The notes under the pieces: model-generated
Databases searched by the model: none
The model's input: the letters and a program-made list of their open reading frames with translations, nothing else
What the model was told of the DNA's origin: nothing
Assembly: GCA_020073245.1 (NCBI GenBank)
Contig: JAIQFQ010000001.1
Span: forward strand, 604,001 to 668,000
Reading direction: 5' to 3'
From: Terriglobia bacterium
GTDB lineage: Bacteria; Acidobacteriota; Thermoanaerobaculia; Thermoanaerobaculales; Thermoanaerobaculaceae
Length of the DNA stretch: 64,000 nt
Shown here: piece by piece, positions 18,511 to 25,645 of the stretch
Numbering within the stretch: position 1 is the stretch's first letter
Layout: each line of letters opens with the position of its first letter
Position numbers and translations under genes: made by a program

Positions 18511-18778
18511 CAGATTCCTTTCGAGTCCGGCGATCAGAGCGCAGCGGACTGTTCGCCGTTGATCATCGATTTCAGTATAGATCTCTCCAATGAGCCCGCG
18601 ATGGCTCGTACGGTCACAGATGGGTGTGCAGGCGGGAGGTCTGGCGGCCAAGAAAGAGACATGACGGGCAGCGCGAACCAACGGTTCGACTATCGAAAGA
18701 AAGACGAGCTGATTCATAATGACAGAGAGCTCCCGGCGCGGCCATTCGGCGCGCGAGTGGGTCCGAGGAGGCGGTGGG

Positions 18779-19357
18779 ATGAGAGACCGGTGGATCCGAC
18801 TTGCGGCGGCCGTCGGGGGGTTGATGCTGCTCCCTCCCCTGACAGGCACCGCGTTCGCACAGGCCACCGCGGTTCAGCCTCCTGTCGCCGCGGTGGTGAG
18901 GGTGGGCGACCGCGCACCCGAGTTCTCGCTCGTTGCCGCCGATGGACAAACCTATAAGGTTGCCGACCTTCGCGGCAAGAAGAACCTCGTCCTGGTCATC
19001 TTCCGGGGAACATGGTGAGTGTACTGCCGCGCGCAGCTCGGCGAGCTGCAAGAATCCCTCCCGCAATTCCATGTCCTCGGGGCCGAGGTGTGGGCCGTCA
19101 GCTCCACCGACACAGCCGAGAAGCTGGCAGGCTACACCAAGGTCAAGACCCTCACGTACCCCGTTCTTTCCGACGCGGCCTTGACCCTGACCAAGCTGTA
19201 CGGTCTGCTCAACAGGAGCAACGGCATGATGGCGGACCCCGCGACGGTCGTGATCGACCGCGGCGGAACCGTGCGCTTCGTCCGGGTGGACATCGATTTC
19301 AGGCAGCGGCCATCGGCCCGGGACATCCTTGACGTTGTGCGAAACCTCAGGAAGTAG
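18779..19357 (+). CDS. Secreted peroxiredoxin-like protein with in-frame TGA, probable selenoprotein (UxxC)
   Basis: A 192-codon gene of the AhpC/TSA thioredoxin-fold family, read through one TGA at codon 80 (19016-19018). The signal peptide is MRDRWIRLAAAVGGLMLLPP followed by a cleavage region near AFA-QA. The redoxin domain begins GDRAPEFSLV. The family's active-site pattern FRGTWCxYC appears here as FRGTW-TGA-VYC, so the TGA replaces the N-terminal redox cysteine and gives UxxC (Sec80, Cys83). Downstream the family sequence continues in the same frame without a break (VLGAEVWAVSSTD, TYPVLSDAA, ATVVIDRGG) to the end. The TGA stands exactly at the catalytic residue, codon structure is intact on both sides and a SECIS-like hairpin follows. 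Selenocysteine is therefore much likelier than a nonsense mutation. GGAGG lies 7 bases before the ATG. The likely role is periplasmic peroxide or thiol reduction. Confidence 0.86.
19033..19049 (+). promoter_or_regulatory. Candidate bacterial SECIS element
   Basis: A perfect hairpin, GCAGCTC-GGC-GAGCTGC, lies inside the coding region after the in-frame TGA. The stem is 7 bp with no mismatch and the loop is GGC. The loop starts 22 bases after the TGA, within the spacing known for bacterial SECIS elements (roughly 16-37 bases), and has G at its first positions, as those elements require for SelB binding. Folding energy was not computed. Confidence 0.72.
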
Positions 19358-19408
19358 GGGCGTCCGAGACGTGCGCTCTGCGAGACCCCCGACCGCGAAG
19401 GCATGCCA

Positions 19409-21067
19409 ATGACGCAGAAGAAGAGAAACGAAGACACGCATGAGGGAAGCTGGTTCTCGCCGGGCCTGTTCTACGAGGGCCGCGGCACGCTGAAGCTGCG
19501 CGAGTCCGGGCGCGTCCTGCGCGGCCGCGCCCGTGTCTCGATCGGAGAGGACGGCAGGACCGACGCGACGCTTGCGCCCGAGGTCAAGCCCGGTGCCGGG
19601 CTGATCGAGCAGGCGCTGGGGCTTCAGCGTGGCCCTGCTCCCACGGAAGCCGGAGCACCCCAGGCCGCCGCGATCCACGAAACGCCCATGCAACCGGCGG
19701 AGTTCACCATTGAAACCGGCGACGGGCGTTTCTCCTCGATGGAAGACTGCTTCTGCGAGAACTCGACGTTCGGGACCTCGGGGATGGCACTGGCAAGCCG
19801 GATCAGTATCCATCTCCTACATTCGGTGTTCGTCCGCTCCCGGGACAACAGGGCGCACTACTGGGCGGCTCCGCTCCTCAACCTCGTCACCGGCTACCCG
19901 GACCGCCGGGATCGCCTCGCGCACCACCCGTTGCGGCTCAATGCGGCGGCATCGCCCGGGGAAGGCGAGATGGGCCACCTCCTCGAGATGGTCCTCGGCT
20001 CGAGCGGCGGTGGGGTGATCCTTTTCGACTCCGGCCGGCCGGGGTTCATCGAGCCGCTGGCCGATCATGCGGAGCGGGAAAGAATGCTCCAGGTCGGGAC
20101 AGCGCAGAGCCTTGTCACGGCCGTCATGGTGGGCGAGGTCGGGGAGAACTCGACCGCGTGGACCGAACTGGCAAGGTGGTTTCCGTTCGACTTTGCGGGC
20201 CTGCTCAGCCTCGCGTCCGGCACGCCCACGGGCATTCCGTGGGTTGAGTTCCGGGGCGCCGATGGCCAGCTGATCAGTCGCTTCCATCGCCACGTCGCTC
20301 CCAAGCCCTTCGCGCAGGAGAAGCCTGCCATCGGCCCCGGGGCGCCCGGCGTCGGCCGTTTGCTCACCTGCGCCGCACGGTCGGAGCTCTTCGGACACCC
20401 TGAGCTGCGCGTGGCCGTCCGCCTTCTCCTGCGGGCACGTGCCAACCCCGCGCGAATCGATGACGGCTTCCGAAACCTCCTGATCGCGTTCGAAGCGATG
20501 TACAAGCTGATCTTCGGCCCCAGCGGATCTGCGGTGGCCGGGGAGGCGCTCAACGAAGGCGACCTGCGGAGCTTCCGAAAGGTCATCACTGCAGCGCGAA
20601 AGGACATGGAGAAGCTCCACCTCGCGACGCTGAAACGGCACGATGCGAACGCTGCCACCTTCATCGAGGGCGCGATGGACCGGCTCGCCGCTCTCGAGAC
20701 ACAGGAGCCGAGGTTCCACACGAAGATCGAACTGCTCCTCGCCGATGCCGCGCTGCCCGATATCGAGGTGCTCGACCTCTACTACAGCGCCCACCCCGAC
20801 GGCAACTCCCGGAAGTGGACCGACGTCCTGAACGCCTATCGAGAAAAGGTCATGCTCCGGGGCTACGTCGGGATCGGCGAAGAAGGCCTGCGGTTCGAGG
20901 ACGCCATCCGCGTGTTCCGTCACCTGCAGGACGTCCTGCTGAGGATCATCCTGAAGAAGCTCGGCTACGACGGCGAGTACCTGCCGGCGGTCCTCGGAGC
21001 TCAGGCCCCCGCGCGGATCGATTGGGTGACGAAGGCGATCCTCCCGGAACAGCTCGGCTTCCGCTGA
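19409..21067 (+). CDS. Protein of unknown function, HEPN-like C-terminus suspected
   Basis: A 552-residue soluble protein that I do not recognise. The N-terminal half has strand-rich segments (RGTLKLRESGRVLRGRARVS) and a cysteine pair EDCFCEN near residue 110. The C-terminal half is helical: FRNLLIAFEAMYKLIFG (around 360) and VFRHLQDVLLRIILKKLGYDG (near 500-520) recall the first and last helices of HEPN domains found at the C-terminus of ApeA-like antiviral proteins. The expected R-x4-6-H ribonuclease motif is not evident (REKVMLRG has no His), so this is a weak resemblance. Start: ATG at 19409 with GAAGG 7 bases upstream, preferred to the ATG six bases earlier. It follows the selenoprotein by 51 bases on the same strand. 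Confidence 0.78.
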   Translation: MTQKKRNEDTHEGSWFSPGLFYEGRGTLKLRESGRVLRGRARVSIGEDGRTDATLAPEVKPGAGLIEQALGLQRGPAPTEAGAPQAAAIHETPMQPAEFTIETGDGRFSSMEDCFCENSTFGTSGMALASRISIHLLHSVFVRSRDNRAHYWAAPLLNLVTGYPDRRDRLAHHPLRLNAAASPGEGEMGHLLEMVLGSSGGGVILFDSGRPGFIEPLADHAERERMLQVGTAQSLVTAVMVGEVGENSTAWTELARWFPFDFAGLLSLASGTPTGIPWVEFRGADGQLISRFHRHVAPKPFAQEKPAIGPGAPGVGRLLTCAARSELFGHPELRVAVRLLLRARANPARIDDGFRNLLIAFEAMYKLIFGPSGSAVAGEALNEGDLRSFRKVITAARKDMEKLHLATLKRHDANAATFIEGAMDRLAALETQEPRFHTKIELLLADAALPDIEVLDLYYSAHPDGNSRKWTDVLNAYREKVMLRGYVGIGEEGLRFEDAIRVFRHLQDVLLRIILKKLGYDGEYLPAVLGAQAPARIDWVTKAILPEQLGFR

Positions 21068-21303
21068 GCGCAGCGTGTCACCGATTGTGTACACCGCGGT
21101 GAAAGTTCGGGAGGCTGAACCACCTGGCGCAGACGGAGACAACCGGGCGGAGGCCTGACGGATAGCGCGCTCGCCGGCGTTGTGGCACGGCACTTGCAAC
21201 TTGCGAATATCAAGAGAGCTGGTGCCGCACCGGTGGCGGATCATCCGGGGAGATGTCGGAAGACCGGTGCCGCACCCCGGGCAGGACACCCAGTGGAGGA
21301 CGT

Positions 21304-21726
21304 ATGAAGAACATCATCATCCTGCTGTCCTCAGCCATCCTCGTGGCCGGTTGCACCCATGGTGGCAGTCCCGAAGCGAGCGCGAGCGCCCAGGCACAGG
21401 CCGCCGAGGACGAAGCCGCCCTCGCGACGGCGCTCGCCGGCAGGGTCGCCGGACCACCGCAGGATTGCGTCGCCGAGGGAGAGCTGGGCACCCAGAAGAC
21501 CTACGGCCGAAACGTGATCGTGTTCACCGGTCGCACGGGCGACGTGCTCTTCGTGAACCGGACCACGAGCGCCTGCCCCGACGTCGCGGGGCGGTCGCTC
21601 AAGACCACGACCTCCATGACGAGGCTCTGCCGCGGCGACAACATCATCGTGTACGAACCGGCCAGCGGCGCGGAATTCGGCGGCTGCAGCCTCGGCGAGT
21701 TCACGCCCTACCGCCGCACCCGCTAG
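21304..21726 (+). CDS. Predicted lipoprotein
   Basis: A 140-residue lipoprotein. The signal MKNIIILLSSAILVAGC ends in a lipobox (VAGC, Cys17), followed by a low-complexity Ala/Ser/Glu linker. The mature domain has four cysteines spaced as DCVAEG, SACPDV, RLCRGD and GGCSLG, with strands between, suggesting two disulfides in the periplasm. The cysteine spacing and the segments LCRGDNIIVYEP and CSLGEFTPY recall small lipoproteins of the DUF6491 type; this is from memory and unconfirmed. GGAGGA lies 3-8 bases before the ATG. It is not close-coupled to the preceding gene (236 bases). Confidence 0.82.
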   Translation: MKNIIILLSSAILVAGCTHGGSPEASASAQAQAAEDEAALATALAGRVAGPPQDCVAEGELGTQKTYGRNVIVFTGRTGDVLFVNRTTSACPDVAGRSLKTTTSMTRLCRGDNIIVYEPASGAEFGGCSLGEFTPYRRTR

Positions 21727-21987
21727 AGCCGCGATCTCCGAGTCGGGTGTTTCACCCTAAAGCCGGACCGGGGCACACCGGGCTCGTGATTGCAGGCGAT
21801 CTCCGGACGGCATGCGAGGTGTGGGTTGATCCTCCCATCGGGGCGCCGATCGGACAGCGTTCGCCCTCGGCTCCCGACGACAGTGCGCGTGCATGCTGCC
21901 TCGTACCCAGTGGGCACCAACCCCTGCGGAACGGGACTTCCCTTCCTGGGCTTGAGGCTGAACTTCCGGGTGTGGAGTAGATTGGAC

Positions 21988-22064
21988 TGGCGCGCCGAGA
22001 GGGACTCGAACCCCCAACCTTCTGATCCGTAGTCAGATGCTCTATCCAATTGAGCTATCAGCGC
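21988..22064 (-). tRNA. tRNA-Arg (anticodon ACG)
   Basis: A full cloverleaf on the minus strand. The acceptor GCGCTGA pairs with TCGGCGC, followed by G73 and an encoded CCA. The D arm begins TAGCTC. The anticodon stem TCTGA/TCAGA encloses loop CTACGGA (anticodon ACG), and the T loop is TTCGAGT. A34 needs deamination to inosine by TadA to read CGN codons. Confidence 0.96.
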
Positions 22065-22068
22065 GCCC

Positions 22069-22109
22069 TGCGCCAGGCGGAAGTATAGCGGACTGCGCGC
22101 CTGGCGCAA
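22069..22109 (-). promoter_or_regulatory. tRNA-Arg promoter overlapped by an 11-bp inverted repeat
   Basis: On the minus strand a -10 box TATACT (22082-22087) lies 16 bases from a -35 box TTGCGC (22104-22109). This places transcription start about 10 bases before the tRNA. A perfect inverted repeat TGCGCCAGGCG (22069-22079) / CGCCTGGCGCA (22098-22108) brackets the -10 box and covers most of the -35 box. It could be a repressor operator or a structured leader. Confidence 0.5.
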
Positions 22110-22447
22110 CCGCCGTTGGAGCGCTGCCGTAGACCGCCCGCAGGATGTCTCTGCATGGAGGCGCACCTCGAAATCGCAGACGTTTCGAAGCGGTCTGCCC
22201 GCACGGCTGTGGCCAAACGGTGCACTGTGCTTGCCTAGGTTTGGGAGACTGAGTGTCTTCGAGTCGATATATCGCGGTTGTGGCTCCCTTAGCAGCAAGG
22301 GGGCGATTGAGAGCCGAGGGCCGGGTGGCGGTTCCAGCGGGGCGTGTGGTCTCCAGCGTGCGATTGCTGGCGATGCAAGACTACACGGCGTGGGCGTGAG
22401 GGCTTTACAGCGCTTGAACTTCCGTGCTAATTTCCGCGTTCGCGGCT
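22110..22447. other. Divergent tRNA intergenic region
   Basis: Between the tRNA-Arg promoter and tRNA-Glu there is no supported gene. Short frames have no ribosome site. The only readable element is the tRNA-Glu promoter annotated separately at 22404-22433. Confidence 0.5.
22404..22433 (+). promoter_or_regulatory. Probable sigma-70 promoter of tRNA-Glu
   Basis: TTTACA (22404-22409) and TAATTT (22428-22433) are separated by 18 bases. The predicted start point lies about 8 bases before the mature tRNA 5' end. Confidence 0.5.
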
Positions 22448-22522
22448 GGCCCGTTCGTCTAGAGGTTAGGACGCTGGCCTCTCACGCCGGAAGCAGGGGT
22501 TCGATTCCCCTACGGGCCGCCA
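22448..22522 (+). tRNA. tRNA-Glu (anticodon CTC)
   Basis: The acceptor GGCCCGT pairs with ACGGGCC, followed by G73 and an encoded CCA. The anticodon stem CTGGC/GCCGG holds loop CTCTCAC (anticodon CTC), and the T arm is AGGGG-TTCGATT-CCCCT. This isoacceptor reads GAG, the preferred Glu codon in a GC-rich genome. Confidence 0.96.
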
Positions 22523-22847
22523 GTCGAACCGATCACTCATGGGGACCTACGGGCCAACGTCGCGTTGCCAAAGCGTTCTCCATCCGAGTTTCCCCCGATG
22601 TCCGGCTGCTGATTTGAAGGACCACGTCTCCCGGGGGCCCGTAACCGCGACGCATCCGCCCTTGGCGTCGCCGTTATCACATTCTTGACCAAGTAGTTAC
22701 GGGACGCGACCGCACGCCCACGCCGTCCTGCCGCTCTCACGCTGTGGACCTCAGGGGCGAGCCTCTCATACCGCGCCGCTCGCCAGACACGATCGAGACG
22801 GAACGGGCTGCACCCCGAGAGGGGTTGCGGCCCGGCGAGCTTTCGGC
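22523..22847. other. Intergenic region, 325 bp, no gene seen
   Basis: This lies between tRNA-Glu and the end of the osmolyte operon (convergent). No ORF with a ribosome site, no strong hairpin and no RNA signature was found. Confidence 0.5.
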
Positions 22848-23555
22848 TCACACGTGGCTCAAGTTGTCGTCGTCATGGTCAGTCGATCGCTCTCCGAACT
22901 GGCGTTCCAGCACGCGGCGGGCGACATCGCGGCCTCCCAGCCCAAACGCCAGCGCCATGCCAAGCATCACGGCACCGAAGGCGATGATGAACGCCGCGAG
23001 CACGATCGACCTCGCAATCTCGAGCTGTTCGAGCGCCATGGCGAGCGCAAGCACCGTGATCAGGAGCTTGACGACGAGGCCAATCGCGCGCGGCGAGGGC
23101 ACGTTAGCGTTGACGGCTGCGAGCAGGGCGGCGCGGGAAAGGAAGTTGGCGAACAGGAACCCCACCAGCACGATCCCCAGTGCTGCGACGATGCGCGGGA
23201 GGTAGAGAAAGAACTCGGCAATCAACCGGTTGATCACGTCAACCCGCAATGCGCTCGCCCCCACCATCAGGAAGCTCGCCAGCACGATCCAGAACAGCAG
23301 CGAGGCAACGAGCGCCGACGGCGCGGCTCGCACGTCGGCGCGACCGAGGATCATTGTCAGTCCGGTGGACTCACAGAAGCGGTCGAAGCGCGCGATCGTC
23401 AAGGTGCGCCGGGCGAGCACCCTGACAAGCAGGCCGATCACAACGCCGAGGGCGAGGATCAGCAACGCAGCCAGCAGCCCGGGGAGGAAGCGGACCACAC
23501 CCTCGAAGAAAGCGTTCAGGACACCCAGCAGCCGTTCGGAAAACGAAGCCTCCAT
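22848..23555 (-). CDS. MscS/CmpX-like mechanosensitive channel family protein
   Basis: A 235-residue membrane protein with about five hydrophobic helices, the first at about residues 18-42 (LPGLLAALLILALGVVIGLL). The segment RVLARRTLTIARFDRF, then paired helices with Gly/Ala spacing (FGAVMLGMALAFGLGGRDVARRVL), is the conserved TM-helix repeat of small-conductance channel relatives (CmpX-type, TM_helix repeats) that lack the full cytoplasmic MscS vestibule. The His/Asp-rich tail (DHDDDN) is short. The ATG at 23555 follows the upstream stop by one base (TGAC-ATG), with GGGAGG in front, so it is co-translated with the glycosyltransferase. Location at the end of a compatible-solute operon fits a role in osmolyte release on osmotic downshock (inference). 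Confidence 0.82.
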   Translation of the reverse strand: MEASFSERLLGVLNAFFEGVVRFLPGLLAALLILALGVVIGLLVRVLARRTLTIARFDRFCESTGLTMILGRADVRAAPSALVASLLFWIVLASFLMVGASALRVDVINRLIAEFFLYLPRIVAALGIVLVGFLFANFLSRAALLAAVNANVPSPRAIGLVVKLLITVLALAMALEQLEIARSIVLAAFIIAFGAVMLGMALAFGLGGRDVARRVLERQFGERSTDHDDDNLSHV

Positions 23556-23556
23556 G

Positions 23557-24822
23557 TCACACCTCCCAGCGTTCAACCAGGTAGGGCTTCATCCGTTCGT
23601 ACTCCAGACAGAGCTCTTCTATGACTTCTTCCACAGCGGTCGCATCGGCTTTGGTGGTCTCGAGCACGAACGACGCTGTCCGGCCGAGGTAAAGAGGGGT
23701 CAGGGCCTTGAGCAGGTGATCGCGGTTGATCGTCTTGCGGTGGTGAGCAAGCGCGAAGTCGTACACCGAGCGCACCCATAGGTCAGTCGGGAAACGGAAC
23801 GCCTCGGGCGGTACCACAGCGAGTGTCTGCACCTGCGCGAACGTCTCGGCAGCCAGGACCCGCTCCCAAACCGACCCCAACTCGCGCACCCCAGCTGCAA
23901 AGATCCCCAGCATGCGCTCGACGTTCACTCGCAACGGTTCGAGCCCTACCGTGTACTCGAAGCCGAATTCCGGGACCGGGGCGCTTTCCTTGACCTGGCG
24001 CCACTGCGCGGCGTGGGTCTCCATCAGGAGGAACACCGCGCCTACCACCTGGGTCAGCATCGCTGCAAGGTCGACGCCGGGATCCTTGGCATCGTGAATC
24101 TTGGCGCCAAGAAACGACTGGCAAACCCGGAAACCGCCGGTGATCGCGGTTGTTGTCATCCAGATGTCAACCCCGAAACGCGCGACCTCGCTGTCCCAAA
24201 CCGGCTGTTTGAGGAAGTGCTGCGCGAGCGCCGCGGAAAACCCAAACTCCCCGCCGATCGGCTGGCGCACACGCCGCCCGTAGAGCGCACGGGTGAGCGG
24301 ATAGACGATGCTGTTGGTGATCGTGCCGTCGTACTTGTGTCGCCGGTAGAGCGGCGCAACGAAGTCGTAGCCATAGTGGAGAACAGGCGAAACCAGCAGG
24401 TCGATCCACTCAGGCGTGATGCTGCGCAGGTCGGCGTCGACCACCGCACATGCGCGTGCTCCAACGTGCTGCGCCGCCGCGAACACCGTGCGCAGCGCAC
24501 TGCCCTTGCCGGGGACACCGTGGTACGGACTGGTGACGCGGTGCACCGCGCGCGGCGACGCCGTGGCGAGCACGGTCTGGAAATCGCCGATGAAAGCCGT
24601 TCGCACCACCTCGGGCGTGCCGTCCGCGGAGCCACCGTCCGAATCGATCAGGAGCGTGCGCTCGCCCGGAAAGTACTTGGCGAACCCCGCCTGGATCGCG
24701 CGCACCACGTGCCCGATGGTCGCCGCGTTATTGAAGCTGGGAATACCAACCAGGACGTCAACTTCGCCGATCTCCGCGAGCTTCTCGAGCAGCGACTCCG
24801 GCAGCGGTGTGGCGTCACTCAC
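23557..24822 (-). CDS. GT-A glycosyltransferase, candidate mannosylglucosyl-phosphoglycerate synthase type
   Basis: A 421-residue glycosyltransferase with a GT-A nucleotide-sugar fold: VDVLVGIPSFNNAATIGHVV (21-40), LIDSDGGSADGT, PGKGSALRTVF, and the metal-binding DxD in ACAVVDADLRS (about 125). IGGEFGFS is the expected acceptor-side Gly motif. A C-terminal helical region of ~150 residues follows. GT-A enzymes with an IGGEFG motif in synteny with glucosyl-3-phosphoglycerate synthase and a HAD phosphatase occur in organisms that make mannosylglucosylglycerate. I propose transfer of a second sugar (probably mannose) to glucosyl(-phospho)glycerate; this is inference from context. The GTG start at 24822 overlaps the phosphatase gene by 8 bases, preceded by a GGGGGG stretch. 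An ATG at 24873 is an alternative. Confidence 0.8.
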   Translation of the reverse strand: MSDATPLPESLLEKLAEIGEVDVLVGIPSFNNAATIGHVVRAIQAGFAKYFPGERTLLIDSDGGSADGTPEVVRTAFIGDFQTVLATASPRAVHRVTSPYHGVPGKGSALRTVFAAAQHVGARACAVVDADLRSITPEWIDLLVSPVLHYGYDFVAPLYRRHKYDGTITNSIVYPLTRALYGRRVRQPIGGEFGFSAALAQHFLKQPVWDSEVARFGVDIWMTTTAITGGFRVCQSFLGAKIHDAKDPGVDLAAMLTQVVGAVFLLMETHAAQWRQVKESAPVPEFGFEYTVGLEPLRVNVERMLGIFAAGVRELGSVWERVLAAETFAQVQTLAVVPPEAFRFPTDLWVRSVYDFALAHHRKTINRDHLLKALTPLYLGRTASFVLETTKADATAVEEVIEELCLEYERMKPYLVERWEV

Positions 24823-25645
24823 GCTGGCGCCCCCCCGTTTCCTGTCCACCGCTTGCACTGACCGGAGCATCATCGGCTCGAGCCTCTGCGAGCAACTCGG
24901 CTATCACGCCGGCCCAACCTGCGCCGTGCGGTCGTGACGCAATCCGCGCCACAGGCACCCTCCGCACCAGCTCGGGGTTCGCGCCCTCAAACCCGGGGAT
25001 GACCACGGCAAGGTCTGCAAGCGTGAGCAGCTCCGCATCGTTGGGTGCGTCGCCGCAGGCCACCACCTCGCCCTCGCCCCTTGCCGCCAGCTCGATCAGG
25101 CGCGTCGCCACGTTCGCCTTGCAGTGGTCACCTTGCAGATGGAGGAACCGGTTGCCGCGAATCAGGCGCAGGCGCGGCTGGGTGGGCAAGGCAGCGAGTA
25201 GCGCGCCGTCCCAGCTTGCATCGACCACCAGGGGCAGCGTTGCGGAACGCGCCCTGGCGGCGGGCAATGCGGCCGTGTCGAGGCCGGTCAGCGCGGCCAA
25301 CTCCCCGTCGCCGAGCTCCATGAGGCTGCGGACAGGAGCTCCTGTGCGCCGCCGCAAGTCCGCCAAGATTCCTTCGAGATCGAGAAGCGGCACGGCGGAC
25401 GCGAGTAACTCGATGCGGCCATCGGGGTGCCGCACGCCGGCGCCATTCTCGAAACCCGCTGGTGTTGTCAGGCCAAGGTGCGCCATGATCGACGCCAGTT
25501 CCGCAGCAGTCTTGCTCGTCACCGGGCAAACCGGCACGCCTGCAGCGGCCAGCGCTTGCAACGCGCCGATCGCCTCGGGAATCACAGCCCCGTCGGGTTC
25601 AAGAAGGGTGCCGTCAAGGTCGGTCAGTACGACTCGGAGCCTCAC
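24815..25645 (-). CDS. HAD-IIB phosphatase, glucosyl-/mannosyl-3-phosphoglycerate phosphatase type
   Basis: A 276-residue HAD hydrolase of the Cof/MPGP subfamily. Motif I is DLDGTLL (9-15, nucleophile Asp9). SKTAAEL (44-50) is the Ser-containing motif II region shared by MPGP enzymes. GDAPNDAELL near 196-205 is the C-terminal Mg-binding motif. SKTAAEL and the overall plan are characteristic of phosphatases acting on mannosyl- or glucosyl-3-phosphoglycerate rather than on trehalose-6-phosphate. The gene overlaps gpgS by 4 bases (ATGA) upstream and the second glycosyltransferase downstream, so it should remove the phosphate from the product of GpgS to release the solute. A short Gly/Gln tail after residue 258 is not part of the fold. 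Confidence 0.85.
   Translation of the reverse strand: MRLRVVLTDLDGTLLEPDGAVIPEAIGALQALAAAGVPVCPVTSKTAAELASIMAHLGLTTPAGFENGAGVRHPDGRIELLASAVPLLDLEGILADLRRRTGAPVRSLMELGDGELAALTGLDTAALPAARARSATLPLVVDASWDGALLAALPTQPRLRLIRGNRFLHLQGDHCKANVATRLIELAARGEGEVVACGDAPNDAELLTLADLAVVIPGFEGANPELVRRVPVARIASRPHGAGWAGVIAELLAEARADDAPVSASGGQETGGRQRE

Noticed and set aside
19016-19018. Reading the TGA as a nonsense mutation that makes the redoxin a pseudogene
   Set aside because: The break falls exactly on the catalytic cysteine codon, the frame resumes immediately with conserved family sequence, codon use is normal and a SECIS-like hairpin follows.
22537-22851. Small minus-strand frame after tRNA-Glu
   Set aside because: No ribosome site, arginine-rich composition and no homology recognised.
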